A stretch of 64,000 nt of DNA from Ewingella americana ATCC 33852. GTDB lineage: Bacteria; Pseudomonadota; Gammaproteobacteria; Enterobacterales; Enterobacteriaceae. The translations under genes and the position numbers were made by a program. This document shows positions 40,161 through 48,791 of the stretch, one piece after another. Each line of letters opens with the position of its first letter. The first letter of the stretch is position 1. The stretch lies in NCBI RefSeq assembly GCF_000735345.1, contig NZ_JMPJ01000052.1:1-64000 (forward strand), written 5' to 3'. The notes under the pieces were generated by a model that was given only the letters and a program-made list of their open reading frames with translations, was not told the DNA's origin and searched no databases.

Positions 40161-42410
40161 ATGATTATCAGTCCTCCATTTCTGAGAAATAGAGATGCAA
40201 GCCAGTCTGATGCTGGCTGGGTTGATGCGATGATGCCTGTTAGTTCCAGTAGAGGGTATCCTCTTAATGCATCGGATTCATGGCATGGTGGGATCCATAT
40301 TTCACACACTGACTCAGGCGCAGTGCCGAATAAAGTTAGGGCTATAGCTGACGGTACTGTCGAGTCTTTTCGTATCCCTTCAAAGCCTTGGAAAAGAGAT
40401 CAATTCCCGCTGAAATACTCGCCTATCAGAGGAACGGATGATGGCTATGTTTTATTAAAACATGAGACTGAAATAGGTTCAGGTGAAGACGGAAAAATTG
40501 TTTTTTACTCTTTATATATGCACTTGAAGCATCTGGAAGCAGAGATTCACACGGGCTCTAAAATCTATCGTAAAGCCCCTATTGGCTCATCTGGAATGAC
40601 TGATGGGAAAAATGAATTTCATTTTCAGATTTTCTGCGATGACGCCAACATAAGTAAATTGGTTGGTAGAGCTACCGGCAAGTTGAATATTAATGAAAAT
40701 GGAAGAACGGATGCTATCTATGGCGATATTCATTTTTATTTGCCAGCAGGCACTAAATTTTATGAGGCTCGCCCCTCGGCTAATACCGATATCACAACAA
40801 ACTTGAATGAAATCCATACTAGCGAAGTGCCGCTGTATGCAAGCATGAGCTTCAGTAAAGGAGCATGCACGATGATTACGCGGCAGGCATGCGCCAATGC
40901 AGAAGATGCTTTTGAGATAGTTGGCTCTCCTTTGGTCAATGCCGATGGCAAGGACTATGAGTATAACCTCTATAAAACAGCTACTTCACGCTATCCGCAA
41001 AGTCCGAGTGCCGGCTATGAACTTCTACGTTTTGGGCGGATTATTAACACCGAGCATGAAACCTTGGTTCCGGCTACAGCCCCCCTCTGGATGACAGTAA
41101 ATTACCCTGGTGGACAAGGTGTGGTGAACCTTGCAGTGGCAGCTGTTAAAAAGTTCAGCGATGCGGATTTCCCCCACTGGGCAGGTTGGCAACTGGTTAA
41201 TGATGATAAAGACACGCATAGCCAGTGCAATTCAGCAGCGATAAGGAAGCTTCGGGAGGAAAACAGGTATGCAGCACAAAGCCGCAAACTTATCTGCTGT
41301 ATGCCGTTTGAGTGGGAAAAAAGCACTATTGATGCCCGGTATAAATGGCTAATGACTGGTCTGCCATGGGAGCAATGTACACCAGAAAAAACGGCAATAT
41401 GGCGGATACCGGTAACAAATGAATCGAAGGATCGTGTTCTGATGAATGAAAAGGACTATGACAGATTCAAACAACACGCAGAGGCTCTATGTTTTGATTC
41501 AGGTGCCTTGGGTTCAGGGAAAGTCTGGCATTTTGATCCACGTGGGTTTATTGAGCATTTTAGGAAGTGCGGGTGGCTTGATTGTAAAATAATTAAAGAG
41601 GTCATGGCGGCAAATACGAATAAAAAAAACAAAAATGCGCTTACCACCATCCAAGATATTACATTGCAATATTATGTAGACATAAACAAATTAATGAATA
41701 AGTATAATTTATCAGGTGCTAATAGGATCTGTCATTTTTTAGGCCAAGGTGCAGTAGAGTCAGGCTATTTATTGTCGATGCAAGAGGCCAGTCAGCAACA
41801 AAATGTAGTTAATGGCGTTCAAAAAGGCGGTAATATTGTTGAAATTTCAACTTACAATGAAACAACTGAATTAGGTCATTGGTATGGATTACTCGATACT
41901 GAAAAAGACAAATACTTCTATGAAAAAAAATATAACTCTCGCGGAGGTTATATTACAGGCTCCTATAGTTGGATTAATGGAAATTGTGGCGATGTGGATG
42001 CACAAAAATTTAGAGGTCGAGGTTTTAAAATGTTAACAGGTCTTGATACATATGCAAGCTATTGGGTATATCGCGGGTGGTTATCCGTAAAAGATTTCGA
42101 CAAATATTGGTGGGATGACCCAGCATATAAGAATAAAAAATCCGCGGCCATGAAGAAAAGACCTCCCAAAATTGATTCGCCTCAAAGGGTAACGGAAAAC
42201 ACATACAACTGCATTGACACTGGCGCTTTCTTCATTGCGTGTTTTAAATCTAAAGTACTCAAAATTATGGATGAGGACAGCTCAGAGGTTTCAGACGACA
42301 ACAACATCATAGAGAGGGTGACAAAAAGAATAAACGGTGGTGACAAGGGAATTGCTGAAAGGAAAATAGCCACTAAAAAAGCTAAAGAGGTAATTGATGA
42401 TCAAATTTAA
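40161..42410 (+). CDS. Putative T6SS peptidoglycan-degrading effector, M23-like plus GH19 domains
   Basis: A 749-residue protein encoded 14 bases after vgrG with AAGGAG upstream. Residues about 38-205 resemble an M23 (LytM) fold: WHGGIHIS at 41-48, VRAIADGTVESF, YSLYMHLKHLE with H121, GSKIYRKAPIGSSG, and EFHFQIF with H154. Compared with the usual HxxxD and HxH, the metal-site aspartate is H46 and the first histidine of HxH is E152, so activity is uncertain. Residues about 210-490 are unassigned. Residues about 500-749 form a GH19 chitinase/muramidase-like domain: FLGQGAVESGYLLSMQEAS with E533 as likely catalytic acid, FRGRGFKMLTG at 618-627, and TKRINGGDKG at 721-730. No signal peptide is present, as expected for T6SS delivery to target periplasm. 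The gene becomes sharply AT-rich in its 3-prime half. The immunity gene overlaps its end. Confidence 0.82.
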   Translation: MIISPPFLRNRDASQSDAGWVDAMMPVSSSRGYPLNASDSWHGGIHISHTDSGAVPNKVRAIADGTVESFRIPSKPWKRDQFPLKYSPIRGTDDGYVLLKHETEIGSGEDGKIVFYSLYMHLKHLEAEIHTGSKIYRKAPIGSSGMTDGKNEFHFQIFCDDANISKLVGRATGKLNINENGRTDAIYGDIHFYLPAGTKFYEARPSANTDITTNLNEIHTSEVPLYASMSFSKGACTMITRQACANAEDAFEIVGSPLVNADGKDYEYNLYKTATSRYPQSPSAGYELLRFGRIINTEHETLVPATAPLWMTVNYPGGQGVVNLAVAAVKKFSDADFPHWAGWQLVNDDKDTHSQCNSAAIRKLREENRYAAQSRKLICCMPFEWEKSTIDARYKWLMTGLPWEQCTPEKTAIWRIPVTNESKDRVLMNEKDYDRFKQHAEALCFDSGALGSGKVWHFDPRGFIEHFRKCGWLDCKIIKEVMAANTNKKNKNALTTIQDITLQYYVDINKLMNKYNLSGANRICHFLGQGAVESGYLLSMQEASQQQNVVNGVQKGGNIVEISTYNETTELGHWYGLLDTEKDKYFYEKKYNSRGGYITGSYSWINGNCGDVDAQKFRGRGFKMLTGLDTYASYWVYRGWLSVKDFDKYWWDDPAYKNKKSAAMKKRPPKIDSPQRVTENTYNCIDTGAFFIACFKSKVLKIMDEDSSEVSDDNNIIERVTKRINGGDKGIAERKIATKKAKEVIDDQI

Positions 42411-43158
42411 AATAAAATTCTTCTTGTGGATAGTGCTTGTTGCTATAACTACAAATTGTTGGGGGGCATATTATAACTCCGTAGAATTTGATGATATCAT
42501 TGTGAGGTTGGATAAGGATAAAGTCGGCTACATTACGGTTCATAATAAAACATCAGGTATAGATCATTCCTGTGAAATCTCTAATTGGGATAATTCAATG
42601 CTAAATGGTGCTGGGGAAATATCATTAACAAGTGATCATGTGGGAGTACTTATAGCGTCCGGTAATAAATATCTTGAAGCTGAAGACGTGAAGAATTGTA
42701 ACGGAAATGCTATTAGTGTTTATTCCATTCCGTATTTTGATCAAGAAATATCCACCATTATAGACATGAACTTTGAAAAGAAGTTGGTTCTAGCGTTGGT
42801 GGTAGTTGATGCTCACTTCAGAGCATACCAAGCGATAGTTTCTAATTTTAATGGAAGAAAAAATATTTTTTCAGGTAAGGGATTTTGGAGTGACTCCGTA
42901 AAAAATACTGATGACACATTTTCCCCAGGCAACACTCTATATTTAGGAAAAATATCGCCAAATGGCAGATTTGTTGCGCCTAACGATTTAGATTGTTCTA
43001 TTGATTCATTCCCTGGAGTATGGGATATAGCAAAAGGAAAGAAAGTGTTTTTCCCTTCGGATAAAGATGCATCAGTGATTGATAGTAAATGCCAGGAACT
43101 GTTTTCTGGGAAACAATCCCTAAATGAATTAGGTGGCAAACTTGCCACCATAAAATAA
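42397..43158 (+). CDS. Exported protein, candidate immunity protein for the GH19 effector
   Basis: A 253-residue protein with a signal peptide (KIKFFLWIVLVAITTNCWGA, cleavage near residue 23). It overlaps the effector by 14 bases, with GAGG six bases before ATG 42397; such coupling and periplasmic targeting are what an immunity protein against a cell-wall hydrolase should show. I recognise no family. Visible features are four or more cysteines (HSCEISNW, VKNCNGNAIS, DLDCSIDS, DSKCQELF), a beta-rich body and an FPGVWDIAKGKKVFF segment. Decayed pieces of a related gene occur downstream at 45072-45130 and possibly at 44412-44591. Confidence 0.65.
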   Translation: MIKFKIKFFLWIVLVAITTNCWGAYYNSVEFDDIIVRLDKDKVGYITVHNKTSGIDHSCEISNWDNSMLNGAGEISLTSDHVGVLIASGNKYLEAEDVKNCNGNAISVYSIPYFDQEISTIIDMNFEKKLVLALVVVDAHFRAYQAIVSNFNGRKNIFSGKGFWSDSVKNTDDTFSPGNTLYLGKISPNGRFVAPNDLDCSIDSFPGVWDIAKGKKVFFPSDKDASVIDSKCQELFSGKQSLNELGGKLATIK

Positions 43159-43363
43159 CATTTAATTTATTAAAACTTCCTTAAAATATTTATATTGCAT
43201 TAAGTGCATCCTCAACGATTCTTGCTTAATAAAAATAAAACCCAGAATACTCTCACAATAACTTAATATATTTTAGCAACGTAATAAGTAATGGCATCAG
43301 CAATCTTTTAAAAACAGGTATCAATCAACTCAGAATGTATATTCTATTGTTGGAGATGAATAA

Positions 43364-43846
43364 GTGAAAAAAATCATAATATTTTTTCTGTTTTCCTTTA
43401 CAACTCCTTGCTTTAGCGAAGAGCATACCAAATCAGCATCTCTAGACGAGGCCACAATAAATATCCCTGAGAAATGGAATGTCAAAAAAAACAACAACTG
43501 TTTAATCATTAAGGCGGAACATGTATATGCATCCGATTACCTTAAACTATGCAGAAATTTATCTAATGAAGAAAGTGATTACTTTACAATGAATGATGAC
43601 GGAAAATGGGAGGCGGTAACTGACGGCATTCCAGTTTTAGCAAATATAAACACCAACTCAAAATTTACTGGAATGAGTGCTGTAGTTTCATGTAAGTATA
43701 AAGATGATGCTGGATACCATTCTGAGCAGTGTTTTCAGGCGGAAATAAAATTACCACAAAAGGTAAATTTCATATTTACTGGTAGAGGCAACCCATCTTT
43801 ATTTAGCGATTACAATAAAGTATATCTATCATTCATAATAAAATAA
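43364..43846 (+). CDS. Exported small protein of unknown function (immunity island)
   Basis: A 160-residue protein starting at GTG 43364, with GGAG upstream. An N-terminal signal peptide (KKIIIFFLFSFTTPCFSEE) is followed by a mostly polar domain with paired cysteines (NNNCLIIK, LKLCRNL, VSCKYKDD, SEQCFQAE), suggesting disulfides and a periplasmic location. No family recognised. It lies in the AT-rich gene array after the GH19 effector and is presumed to be an immunity protein for this or a formerly resident effector; that is inference from position and export. Confidence 0.55.
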   Translation: MKKIIIFFLFSFTTPCFSEEHTKSASLDEATINIPEKWNVKKNNNCLIIKAEHVYASDYLKLCRNLSNEESDYFTMNDDGKWEAVTDGIPVLANINTNSKFTGMSAVVSCKYKDDAGYHSEQCFQAEIKLPQKVNFIFTGRGNPSLFSDYNKVYLSFIIK

Positions 43847-43893
43847 CACCCAATTTATCACCTGTAAATATTCACATTCCGCGTGGTAATTAG

Positions 43894-44373
43894 ATGATAT
43901 ATTCAAAAATTATTATATTTATTTCTTCCCTTGTGTCTTTTTACGCTTTCTCATCAAATACAATAGAATTCAACATATCTAACAAATACAATGCGGAGAT
44001 CACAACAGTAGGGCAAGAAGGAGACTATGAAGTAAAATATAAAATCTTCGAAAAAACCAGATTAATACAAGAAAATATCATTCATATCGACTCAGAAAGA
44101 AAAATAAAAATGTTGATTGATGATTTTAATTTTGACGGAAAGAAAGATTTTTCTATCTGGCACATGGACGAAGGGATGGGGACATACAAAATATTTAAAA
44201 TCTTTGTTTTTACAGATAAAAATCATGACTTTAATGAGATACACTCACCTTGTGGTGATGATTATATTGATGTCAGAGTTGACAACCAAAAAAAAGAATT
44301 AATTAGCTCATATTTCGACGACAACCGAATTAAAAAATGCATCACTGTAAAAAGAAATATAATGATTAAATAA
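43894..44373 (+). CDS. Exported protein resembling XAC2610-type inhibitor
   Basis: A 159-residue protein with a signal peptide (MIYSKIIIFISSLVSFYAFSS). The centre has a calcium-loop-like DxNxDGxxD motif, DFNFDGKKDFSIWHMDEGMG, followed by a beta-strand region IFKIFVFTDKNHDFNEI. That arrangement is what I know from XAC2610-related proteins. XAC2610 itself is the immunity protein that protects Xanthomonas citri from a GH19-containing T4SS effector. Here a GH19 effector is encoded three genes upstream, so this is the best candidate for the actual inhibitor. Two cysteines (SPCGDD, IKKCITV) may form a disulfide. The family link is by motif only. Confidence 0.6.
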   Translation: MIYSKIIIFISSLVSFYAFSSNTIEFNISNKYNAEITTVGQEGDYEVKYKIFEKTRLIQENIIHIDSERKIKMLIDDFNFDGKKDFSIWHMDEGMGTYKIFKIFVFTDKNHDFNEIHSPCGDDYIDVRVDNQKKELISSYFDDNRIKKCITVKRNIMIK

Positions 44374-44411
44374 TTACGCATATGCGTCACTCTTGTAAAT
44401 TGCATATCTGA

Positions 44412-44591
44412 CTGTTCTATCTACCCAGTCGTATTAATGATATTAATTACCGGGAATTAAACGGCTTTGATACTCGTTGTAGTGTCTATGGAAATGCTAT
44501 TTCAGTTCTCACGGAAATGAAATTCCCGAATGATAATCGTGACTTCGTGCTTGAATTCCCTGAATCAAATCAACTTAGGAGAGAGAAGTGA
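44412..44591 (+). pseudogene. Coding remnant without a start, upstream of the next small gene
   Basis: A frame open from the stop at 44409 to the stop at 44589-44591 encodes about 59 residues (RINDINYRELNGFDTRC, then SVYGNAISVLTEMKFPNDNRD, FVLEFPESNQ) with no ATG, GTG or TTG start in a useful place. The CxxxGNAISV word echoes VKNCNGNAISV in the 42397 gene product, so it may be the middle or end of a decayed paralogue. It could also be chance; base composition is more balanced than in the flanking genes, which favours a real former gene. Confidence 0.35.
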
Positions 44592-45010
44592 ATAAGTTAA
44601 TATATTTTCCAATCATTTTTAGTGGGATGCTTACCATTAATGTTTATGCACAGGAAATGGTATTTGAATGTCTGACTTCAAACAATAAAGCCGTATCACT
44701 ATATCAAGATGGAGATGATATTACTTACAAATTCGGCAAAACGAATTCAAAACCAGACATTATGATTAAGAGAAAATTGCAAAAATTAAATATAAAACAA
44801 GAAACACCAGTAGGGTCTGGACTAGATAGTTCTATTGAGTTTAAAAATGGAACCTATAGCTATACGATTAATGAAAGTTTAAACAGAGTAAGTGAAGATC
44901 ACGAATCAACAGCATGGCTAGATGTGAAAAAAAATGGAAAAATTATAAATTCAATTGATTGCAATGTGAATAAAGTATCTCTAACTGATATAAATATTAG
45001 TCACAAATAA
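44588..45010 (+). CDS. Exported small protein of unknown function (immunity island)
   Basis: A 140-residue product from GTG 44588 with AGGAGAGAG directly upstream. The signal peptide MNKLIYFPIIFSGMLTINVYA is followed by QEMVFECLTSNNKAVSLYQDGDDITYKFGK and a C-terminal SIDCNVNKVSL with the partner cysteine. It is mostly beta by appearance. No family recognised; position and export suggest an immunity protein. Confidence 0.55.
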   Translation: MNKLIYFPIIFSGMLTINVYAQEMVFECLTSNNKAVSLYQDGDDITYKFGKTNSKPDIMIKRKLQKLNIKQETPVGSGLDSSIEFKNGTYSYTINESLNRVSEDHESTAWLDVKKNGKIINSIDCNVNKVSLTDINISHK

Positions 45011-45065
45011 TGTATATTTAAATAAAAGTGACTAAATATAAAACCAATTATTTCTTGTAGGTACT

Positions 45066-45140
45066 ACCTACTGCTATGACATCCAATTCTTGGGGGTGCA
45101 TATTATAAGCCCGCAGAAGATGATGATGTAAAAGTTAGAT
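45066..45140 (+). pseudogene. Degenerate copy of the start of the 42397 immunity gene
   Basis: Positions 45072-45130 align with 42441-42500: both read TGCTAT, then AATT.TTGGGGG, GCATATTATAA, and a GATGAT-rich stretch. About three quarters of positions agree over the first 40 bases. In the intact gene this encodes the end of the signal peptide and the mature N-terminus (CWGAYYNSVEFDD). Here the frame is not part of a complete gene, so it is the remnant of a duplicated immunity gene. Confidence 0.6.
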
Positions 45141-45206
45141 CGCATAAGAAAATGCGAGTTGGCGATCTACTCATACCATACAAAAAATAAATATAGGTTA
45201 ATATTT

Positions 45207-45845
45207 ATGAAAATAATATGGGTATTTATTTTTATGTTTTTTAGCTCATTTTCATCAACCGCGACTCCACTTAATAAAGATAAATCACCTTCAGTGATTA
45301 GGAGTTTATCATCAAATTCCAATACTGATATTTCAGCATCATCAAATTTTGATGCTTGCAACGTACACTTCAAAGACTATATTTATCCCGCACTGTCAGA
45401 TGATGAGTATTACAAAAAAAAATCTCCTATTTCAGAATGGTACTGCCTGTATTCTGGAGAAGCTTTTGAGGCTGGATATGATACTCAGCATACTAATGAT
45501 AATGGCATTGATGAAAGTAGCACTGACAACAAAATCATATATGATTACAAAAGCAAAGATTGGAAGTCTGTGCCAGATGATAATTACAAAAAAAAGGGGG
45601 AAGCTAACCACTTAGAGCTAATTAAAATCAAGAATAAAAACTCTCATGGATTCATGGCTACAGATAGGATGAAGAAACTCAAAGATGGCAGTAATGTTGA
45701 AGGATTTTACTTTTGTTTAATTCATAATAATAATGCACTCTGCGGCTCTGGTGAGGGCGTTAAAAGCAATGGGAAATTTATCTCCTCGCAAGATGCATTG
45801 AAGCTATTAAATAGTATTTCCTTTGACAAAGATAAAAATCATTAA
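45207..45845 (+). CDS. Exported protein of unknown function (immunity island)
   Basis: A 212-residue protein with signal peptide MKIIWVFIFMFFSSFSSTATP, a serine/asparagine-rich linker (SVIRSLSSNSNTDISASSNFD) and a folded part. The latter contains cysteines in DACNVHFKDYI, SEWYCLYSGEAF, GFYFCLIHNN and ALCGSGEGV, suggesting two disulfides. ATG 45207 places the signal sequence at the N-terminus; the frame continues 16 codons upstream without need. Family not recognised. Presumed immunity protein by location and export. Confidence 0.55.
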   Translation: MKIIWVFIFMFFSSFSSTATPLNKDKSPSVIRSLSSNSNTDISASSNFDACNVHFKDYIYPALSDDEYYKKKSPISEWYCLYSGEAFEAGYDTQHTNDNGIDESSTDNKIIYDYKSKDWKSVPDDNYKKKGEANHLELIKIKNKNSHGFMATDRMKKLKDGSNVEGFYFCLIHNNNALCGSGEGVKSNGKFISSQDALKLLNSISFDKDKNH

Positions 45846-45895
45846 ATTAAAACAGACAATTAGCGGAAGAGAGTTACAATGAACCAACAATTATC

Positions 45896-46486
45896 ATGTT
45901 GAGAAATTTGACCATTGGTTTTATTTTTATAATAAACCCAGCGTTTACATATGCAAATAAAATTGATTACTGCAAAACAATTGAATTCTCAGCAGGAGTT
46001 TTCAATAAAATGGAAATACAAAAGTCATCCGAGAAAAATGGTTGTCGAGAAAAGCCAGTGCCAATATTTTACAATGGCTTTAAAGACTATTTTTATCTTT
46101 CTAAGGAGGCTTATCCAACCGGAGGCATAAGCTACATAACTTGGGATGATGCGAAAAATAAATATGGTTACGATCAAAAAGAACTCAATACGACAATCGA
46201 CAAGGTCATAAAAGAAAACACGAACTTTAGTTATTTGAAAAGTTTAAAATATCACGTCAACATCGAAACCTTCCCCAGAAAAAACGGAGCACTAGTTATT
46301 TCTGACGTTATATTCTTAGATAAGAAAAACGCACCGATTAGCCTTATAAAAACATTGTTTTTTTACTCTCAGGATAATTATGCTGCTACTTATTACTCTG
46401 GAGTAGTACAATATTCTGATGTAAAGAGAATTGACTATCTGATTAAGGTCACAGATTTATTCAATACCATGGAGATAAACTGGTAA
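45896..46486 (+). CDS. Exported protein of unknown function (immunity island)
   Basis: A 196-residue protein with signal peptide MLRNLTIGFIFIINPAFTYA, followed by KIDYCKTIEFSAGVFNKM and a long YITWDDAKNKYGYDQKELNTTIDKVIKENTNF region. I recognise no family. The GAGAG ribosome site at about 45868-45873 serves an earlier ATG (45879) that encodes only seven codons and stops exactly where this gene begins (ATGTTGA), so translation may be coupled to that mini-frame. Presumed immunity protein. Confidence 0.55.
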   Translation: MLRNLTIGFIFIINPAFTYANKIDYCKTIEFSAGVFNKMEIQKSSEKNGCREKPVPIFYNGFKDYFYLSKEAYPTGGISYITWDDAKNKYGYDQKELNTTIDKVIKENTNFSYLKSLKYHVNIETFPRKNGALVISDVIFLDKKNAPISLIKTLFFYSQDNYAATYYSGVVQYSDVKRIDYLIKVTDLFNTMEINW

Positions 46487-46787
46487 TTATTTAATTAAGT
46501 CAGTCTTCAACTTTCTGAAAAGCAAGATGCATCACGCTACTGAAATACTATTTTTATCATGCAGTCAGGGAAGTCAATTTTATTTATTCTTGATATTTCG
46601 ACACCCCTCATATCGGAAAAATTAATCTCACACACCAGCATGTAATCACAACACCAACGCAAGCAGTTTCATAGTCAATCCTGTGAAATATAGTGGAGTA
46701 ATTAAAAATTTAAAAAAACACTAATAAAAAACAACATTAAATCACCCCATAATTACAATCCCTAAAAAATTATCAATAAGGAGTAAA
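46487..46787. other. AT-rich gene-free stretch in the immunity island
   Basis: About 300 bases with no supportable gene, RNA or repeat. Sequence such as AATCACAACACCAACGCAAG is less AT-rich than the flanks and might be a relic of other DNA, but nothing could be matched. It ends with AAGGAG before the next gene. Confidence 0.35.
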
Positions 46788-47327
46788 ATGAACAAGCTAA
46801 TATTTCTTATTTCTTTTGTGATATCCTCTTCAGCTCACTCTGCTACGGGAATATACAAAATCGTATGGATGGATATGAATGGCAAACATGACATAACATT
46901 AACGGTTATGGATGGTGGTTTTGATAGGGAATCATCCGCTGTCATTCTTCATGGTGAAGGAAAATTAAATAACAAGCAAGAATGGGTAATTAATGACAGC
47001 GTAAAAAACTGTACTGAAGATTCCGATATATCTATATATCCTAATTCATTCGAGCTCTTGGATTTATTAAAAAAAGATGATTATTACATCCTTTTTTCCT
47101 ACAGAATAAGTTGTAGTGGAGGCATTTCCCCTGGGATTGTTAAATATTTCGCATATCGAAATGGTATAAAATACTCACTACGGGGGGAGGAGCATATCAT
47201 CATGGGAAGTGATAGTTTTGGTGGGGAGGTATCTCCAGTACCAGACTTTAACCTCAAAAATAACAAACCCCTTCTGGAGTACATGCTTAAAAAATGGCCC
47301 TCCGTTTCGACCACTAGAATTAATTAG
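46788..47327 (+). CDS. Exported protein of unknown function (immunity island)
   Basis: A 179-residue protein with signal peptide MNKLIFLISFVISSSAHSA. The mature part begins TGIYKIVWMDMNGKHDITLTVMDGG and contains a FSYRISCSGGISPGIVKYFAYRNG segment with cysteines in VKNCTEDS and ISCSGG. AAGGAG lies seven bases before the ATG, the best ribosome site in the island. No family recognised. It is the last of six exported genes after the GH19 effector and precedes the GC-rich T6SS backbone. Confidence 0.57.
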   Translation: MNKLIFLISFVISSSAHSATGIYKIVWMDMNGKHDITLTVMDGGFDRESSAVILHGEGKLNNKQEWVINDSVKNCTEDSDISIYPNSFELLDLLKKDDYYILFSYRISCSGGISPGIVKYFAYRNGIKYSLRGEEHIIMGSDSFGGEVSPVPDFNLKNNKPLLEYMLKKWPSVSTTRIN

Positions 47328-47558
47328 CTTTTCAAAAACTGATTAAACCATATGAATCCACCTCTTATTGAATCATGGACTAAAAGACTCTGGCATTATA
47401 AATAAAGTAAAATAAATTATGTTATTTATGACATATTCAAACCGGAATGACTTAGGAATATTTAATTTAAGAAAAGCTTGTCATAAGTCATTAGCATATT
47501 TTCATCTGTGCGGACACTGACAATTTAACTCTCCATAATTTATATTCGAGCCCAAAAA

Positions 47559-48791
47559 ATGCCAGTAAACCTAAATAACATGCCAGCCCCCTATATACGC
47601 CCTACTCCGCCCAGGCTATTGCGCTGGTTAGCCGCGTTGGTATGTCTTGTCGCGACAGGCATATTACTGATGCGCTTATTAGGGAAATTAGTCAGTGAGA
47701 ACACTTTCTGGTGGTTTGCCATTGGTATTCCGGCCATGGTTTGGCTGGTATTGATGGGAATCCGAATGGCTGTTTATATGATGCAGCAGATTCAGGCTAA
47801 TGCTTGGGACAAGCGCCGTGAACAGGTGATTTTGCAGGAAGTACGGCGTGGACGCCGTGCGTTGCAAATTCTGGCAGCGACTTTCAGCACAGCTCATCTG
47901 GCAAATGCTGAATTCACCGACTGTACTGAAGCTATGCTGCGCAATCAGGATATGTTAAACCCGCAAATTAGCTGGAAAAAAGAAAGTACTGTCCGCCACA
48001 GTAGATTGCCGACTACCGAAGTTCTTGAGCCTCAAGATCGCATTGCCGCTGCCTTTGCTGAGCTGCTGGAAAGTTTCGCCGATACATTCAGCTTTATAAG
48101 CCCAGATAAGCCTATCGCCATTTTGCTCGAGTCATCCTCGTCAATACCTGCTGCACAGGTGAAAGAGAGCTGGCAAAAGGCATGGGAAAAGCGCGCCTTT
48201 CAGCACCCTACTCACTTTATTCAGGGGAGCGGGCTTGGGGTGATCGACAACTGGCTTGATAACCATATCAAAGATGAAGATTTGCTTTTGGTTGTCGCCT
48301 TGCATATCGCGCCTGATATAACCCTGTTTAGCGCAGAAGCCGTGGCCGGGCTATTACTCGGCAACCGTCTGACTCAAAAGGATTTGTTACCCATTGCTCT
48401 GCTCCATCGGCCAGAACTTTCGGAGCCGGATGATGAAATGTTACGCGCCAGAGCTTTGCAGGCTGCGGACTGGGTGCCAATGAGCATCGATAGAGTGCAA
48501 CACCTGTGGTTAACAGGGATATCGGCTAAAAGCGATGCCTACAGAGCGATCCTAAAAGTCAAAACTGCGCTGCCTTTTACCGGTCTTGAGCAACAAAGTG
48601 ACATGCACCATATAGACAGTTTCCTTGGCGATACGGCACTCGCAGCCCCTTGGCTAGCCATTGCCGTTGCTGCCAAGTCGATGAGTTATTCCCCAGCACC
48701 ACATTTTATTTTTAACGGCGAACAAGGCAGCGAAAGTGTCTGGAGTTGTGCCGTCTCTCCCAATGCTTCTCACAAGGAGAACATAACGTGA
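47559..48791 (+). CDS. Conserved T6SS-associated membrane protein next to tssM
   Basis: A 410-residue protein with two N-terminal membrane segments (LLRWLAALVCLVATGILLMRLL and FWWFAIGIPAMVWLVLMGIRMAVYMM) and a large cytoplasmic domain of about 320 residues (IAAAFAELLESFADTFSF, PIAILLESSSSIPAAQVKESWQKAW, LLLVVALHIAPDITLFSAEAVAGLLLGNRL). Proteins of this kind are commonly found before tssM in enterobacterial T6SS loci, but their role has not been defined. GC content returns to the backbone level here. The stop overlaps the tssM GTG in a GTGA. Confidence 0.75.
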   Translation: MPVNLNNMPAPYIRPTPPRLLRWLAALVCLVATGILLMRLLGKLVSENTFWWFAIGIPAMVWLVLMGIRMAVYMMQQIQANAWDKRREQVILQEVRRGRRALQILAATFSTAHLANAEFTDCTEAMLRNQDMLNPQISWKKESTVRHSRLPTTEVLEPQDRIAAAFAELLESFADTFSFISPDKPIAILLESSSSIPAAQVKESWQKAWEKRAFQHPTHFIQGSGLGVIDNWLDNHIKDEDLLLVVALHIAPDITLFSAEAVAGLLLGNRLTQKDLLPIALLHRPELSEPDDEMLRARALQAADWVPMSIDRVQHLWLTGISAKSDAYRAILKVKTALPFTGLEQQSDMHHIDSFLGDTALAAPWLAIAVAAKSMSYSPAPHFIFNGEQGSESVWSCAVSPNASHKENIT

